Shown piece after piece: positions 5,860 through 6,926 of a stretch of 6,926 bases of DNA. Below the pieces are notes generated by a model that made no database searches, was not told the DNA's origin, and worked only from the letters and a program-made list of their open reading frames with translations. Made by a program: the position numbers and the translations under genes. Source of the DNA: an uncultured Oscillibacter sp. (GTDB lineage: Bacteria; Bacillota; Clostridia; Oscillospirales; Oscillospiraceae); assembly GCA_946183715.1 (NCBI GenBank), contig CAMHDB010000099.1:1-6926 (forward strand). Direction: 5' to 3'. Position 1 is the first letter of the stretch. Each line of letters opens with the position of its first letter.

Positions 5860-6846
5860 ATGGAAAATCACACCCACTTTCTAAAACTGCTGGACTTCAC
5901 ACCCGACGAAATACGGCAGTTCCTCGACACCGCCGCCGACCTCAAAGCAAAAAAGAAGGCGCGTATTCCGCACCGCTATTTGGAGGGCAGAAACGTCGCG
6001 CTGATTTTCGAGAAGACTTCCACCCGGACGCGTTGCGCGTTTGAAGTGGCGGCGCGCGACCTCGGCATGGGGAGCAGTTACATTGCCACGGGCAGTCAGA
6101 TGGGCGTCAAGGAGAGCATCGCGGACACCGCGCGGGTACTCGGACGGATGTACGACGGAATCGAATACCGGGGCTACGGGCAGTCCATCGTAGACGAACT
6201 CGCGCGCTACGCCGGGGTTCCGGTCTTCAACGGCCTGACGGACGAGTTCCACCCGACGCAGGTACTGGCCGATTTCCTGACAATCCGGGAGCATTTCGGG
6301 AAGTTGCGCGGCGCGAAACTGGTCTATCTGGGTGACGCGCGTTTCAACATGGGTAACAGTCTCATGGTCGGCTGTGCGAAGATGGGACTGCACTTTGTGG
6401 CATGCGCGCCGAAGTCCTACTGGCCCGGGGCAGAGTTGGTCGAAACCTGTCAGGCAATCGCGAAGGAGACCGGGGCGGTACTCGAATTTTCGGAGGCCCC
6501 CGCGGAGGCCGTACAGGGCGCGGACGTGCTCTACACGGACGTTTGGGTCTCGATGGGGGAGCCCGTGAAGGTATGGCAGGAGCGTATCGACGCGCTGGCG
6601 CCGTATCAGGTGACAATGGAGCTGATGGACAGGGCCGGGGAACAATGCCGCTTCATGCACTGTCTGCCGTCGTTCCACGACCTCAAGACGGACATCGGGC
6701 GCGAAATGGGCGAACGCTTCCACCGGGACGCCATGGAGGTCACGGACGAAGTATTCGAGTCGCCGCGCTCAATCGTCTTTGACGAGGCGGAGAACCGCAT
6801 GCACACCATCAAGGCCGTCATGTACGAGCTCATGTCGCAAAAATAA
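5860..6846 (+). CDS. argF: Ornithine carbamoyltransferase
   Basis: This enzyme joins carbamoyl phosphate and ornithine to make citrulline, in the cytoplasm as a trimer. The 328 residues align along their whole length with what I recall of the E. coli ArgI/ArgF and ArcB type, from HFLKLLDFTPDEI to MHTIKAVM. The carbamoyl-phosphate motif STRTR is at 54-58, with Q80 and K84 in the swinging loop GSQMGVKES, and HPTQ at 131-134. The ornithine side shows GDARFNMGNS, DVWVSMGE and HCLPS at 267-271 with the catalytic Cys268. The loop before Q80 (YIATGSQ) is one residue shorter than the E. coli YLGPSGSQ. Sequence alone does not separate anabolic ArgF from catabolic ArcB, since both belong to this type; the setting among biosynthetic genes and the absence of arcA/arcC nearby favour the anabolic role. 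It is probably the last gene of the operon. Confidence 0.96.
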   Translation: MENHTHFLKLLDFTPDEIRQFLDTAADLKAKKKARIPHRYLEGRNVALIFEKTSTRTRCAFEVAARDLGMGSSYIATGSQMGVKESIADTARVLGRMYDGIEYRGYGQSIVDELARYAGVPVFNGLTDEFHPTQVLADFLTIREHFGKLRGAKLVYLGDARFNMGNSLMVGCAKMGLHFVACAPKSYWPGAELVETCQAIAKETGAVLEFSEAPAEAVQGADVLYTDVWVSMGEPVKVWQERIDALAPYQVTMELMDRAGEQCRFMHCLPSFHDLKTDIGREMGERFHRDAMEVTDEVFESPRSIVFDEAENRMHTIKAVMYELMSQK

Positions 6847-6887
6847 CGGTAATGTCATAGCGCGGGCAATAGCCGCAACCAAAAAGG
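6847..6887 (+). other. Non-coding gap after argF, no convincing terminator
   Basis: No reading frame of note lies here. The only hairpin I find is a weak 4-bp GCGG/CCGC stem (6862-6865 with 6873-6876, 7-base loop), followed by AACCAAAAAGGG rather than a T-run. It is not a normal intrinsic terminator for argF, and for the opposite strand the T-run would come before the stem. The operon may end by another means or read on past the window. Confidence 0.5.
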
Positions 6888-6917
6888 GAGACACACACCC
6901 TGCTAATGTGCTATAAT
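6888..6917 (+). promoter_or_regulatory. Likely sigma-A promoter for a gene beyond the window
   Basis: A perfect extended -10 (TGC followed by TATAAT at 6912-6917) is preceded, 18 bases upstream, by a partial -35 (GAGACA at 6888-6893, 4 of 6 bases matching TTGACA). It is AT-rich against a GC-rich background and lies outside any gene, pointing right. Transcription would start near or just past the window edge, so its target is unseen. It implies a new transcription unit after argF. Confidence 0.65.
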
Positions 6918-6924
6918 GCGCACA
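6907..6924. repeat. Short inverted repeat around the -10 box
   Basis: TGTGC at 6907-6911 and GCACA at 6920-6924 are perfect inverted arms around an 8-base centre that holds TATAAT. This could be an operator covering the -10 region or chance; five-base arms are short. Confidence 0.35.
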
Positions 6925-6926
6925 GA

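Noticed and set aside
5881..6723. Open frame of 280 residues on the minus strand
   Set aside because: It mirrors argF almost fully, has no recognisable motif, and is explained by the third-position G/C bias of argF.
6862..6885. Possible terminator hairpin after argF
   Set aside because: The stem is only 4 bp, and an A-run rather than a T-run follows on the coding strand, so it does not fit an intrinsic terminator.
6847..6926. ARG-box operator for ArgR/AhrC near the window end
   Set aside because: No pair of AT-rich ARG-box palindromes is seen; the operon promoter, where such sites would be expected, lies upstream of the window.

Overview
This window is most of an arginine biosynthesis operon, with every gene on the + strand and packed almost end to end. 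It is GC-rich with strong G/C at third codon positions. Shine-Dalgarno sites are clear (AGGAGG, AAAGGAG, AAGGGAG, GGAGG). The short 'type 2' ArgC, the stand-alone TfoX N-terminal protein and the style of ArgB, ArgD and ArgF resemble GC-rich Clostridia (Oscillospiraceae/Ruminococcaceae-like, often gut or rumen). That placement is inference from remembered family resemblance, not from a search.

Layout: the end of argH (argininosuccinate lyase) runs to 262; argC is 259-1197; a TfoX N-terminal-domain protein is 1208-1534; argJ is 1531-2754; argB is 2769-3683; a membrane-anchored alpha/beta hydrolase is 3699-4670; argD (GTG start) is 4667-5845; argF is 5860-6846. The last 80 bases hold no gene, show no convincing intrinsic terminator, and end in a strong-looking extended -10 promoter for something beyond the window. 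Neighbouring genes overlap by 4 bases (argH/argC, tfoX-like/argJ, hydrolase/argD) or are 10-15 bases apart, so one transcript with translational coupling is the simplest reading.

How the genes work together: ArgB phosphorylates N-acetylglutamate, ArgC reduces it to the semialdehyde, and ArgD transaminates that to N-acetylornithine. ArgJ moves the acetyl group back onto glutamate, releasing ornithine (the cyclic pathway). ArgF makes citrulline, and ArgH, after ArgG, releases arginine. ArgG, carbamoyl-phosphate synthase and ArgA are not in the window; argG may lie upstream of argH. ArgB carries the N-terminal helix and C-terminal signature of arginine-inhibited, hexameric kinases, which fits end-product control of a cyclic pathway.

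The parts not explained by arginine synthesis are the two embedded genes, the TfoX-like protein and the anchored hydrolase. Each sits just upstream of, and overlaps, an arg gene (argJ and argD). They are the best candidates here for something undescribed. I see no RNA gene, mobile element, CRISPR array or phage feature, and the rest is an ordinary metabolic operon.
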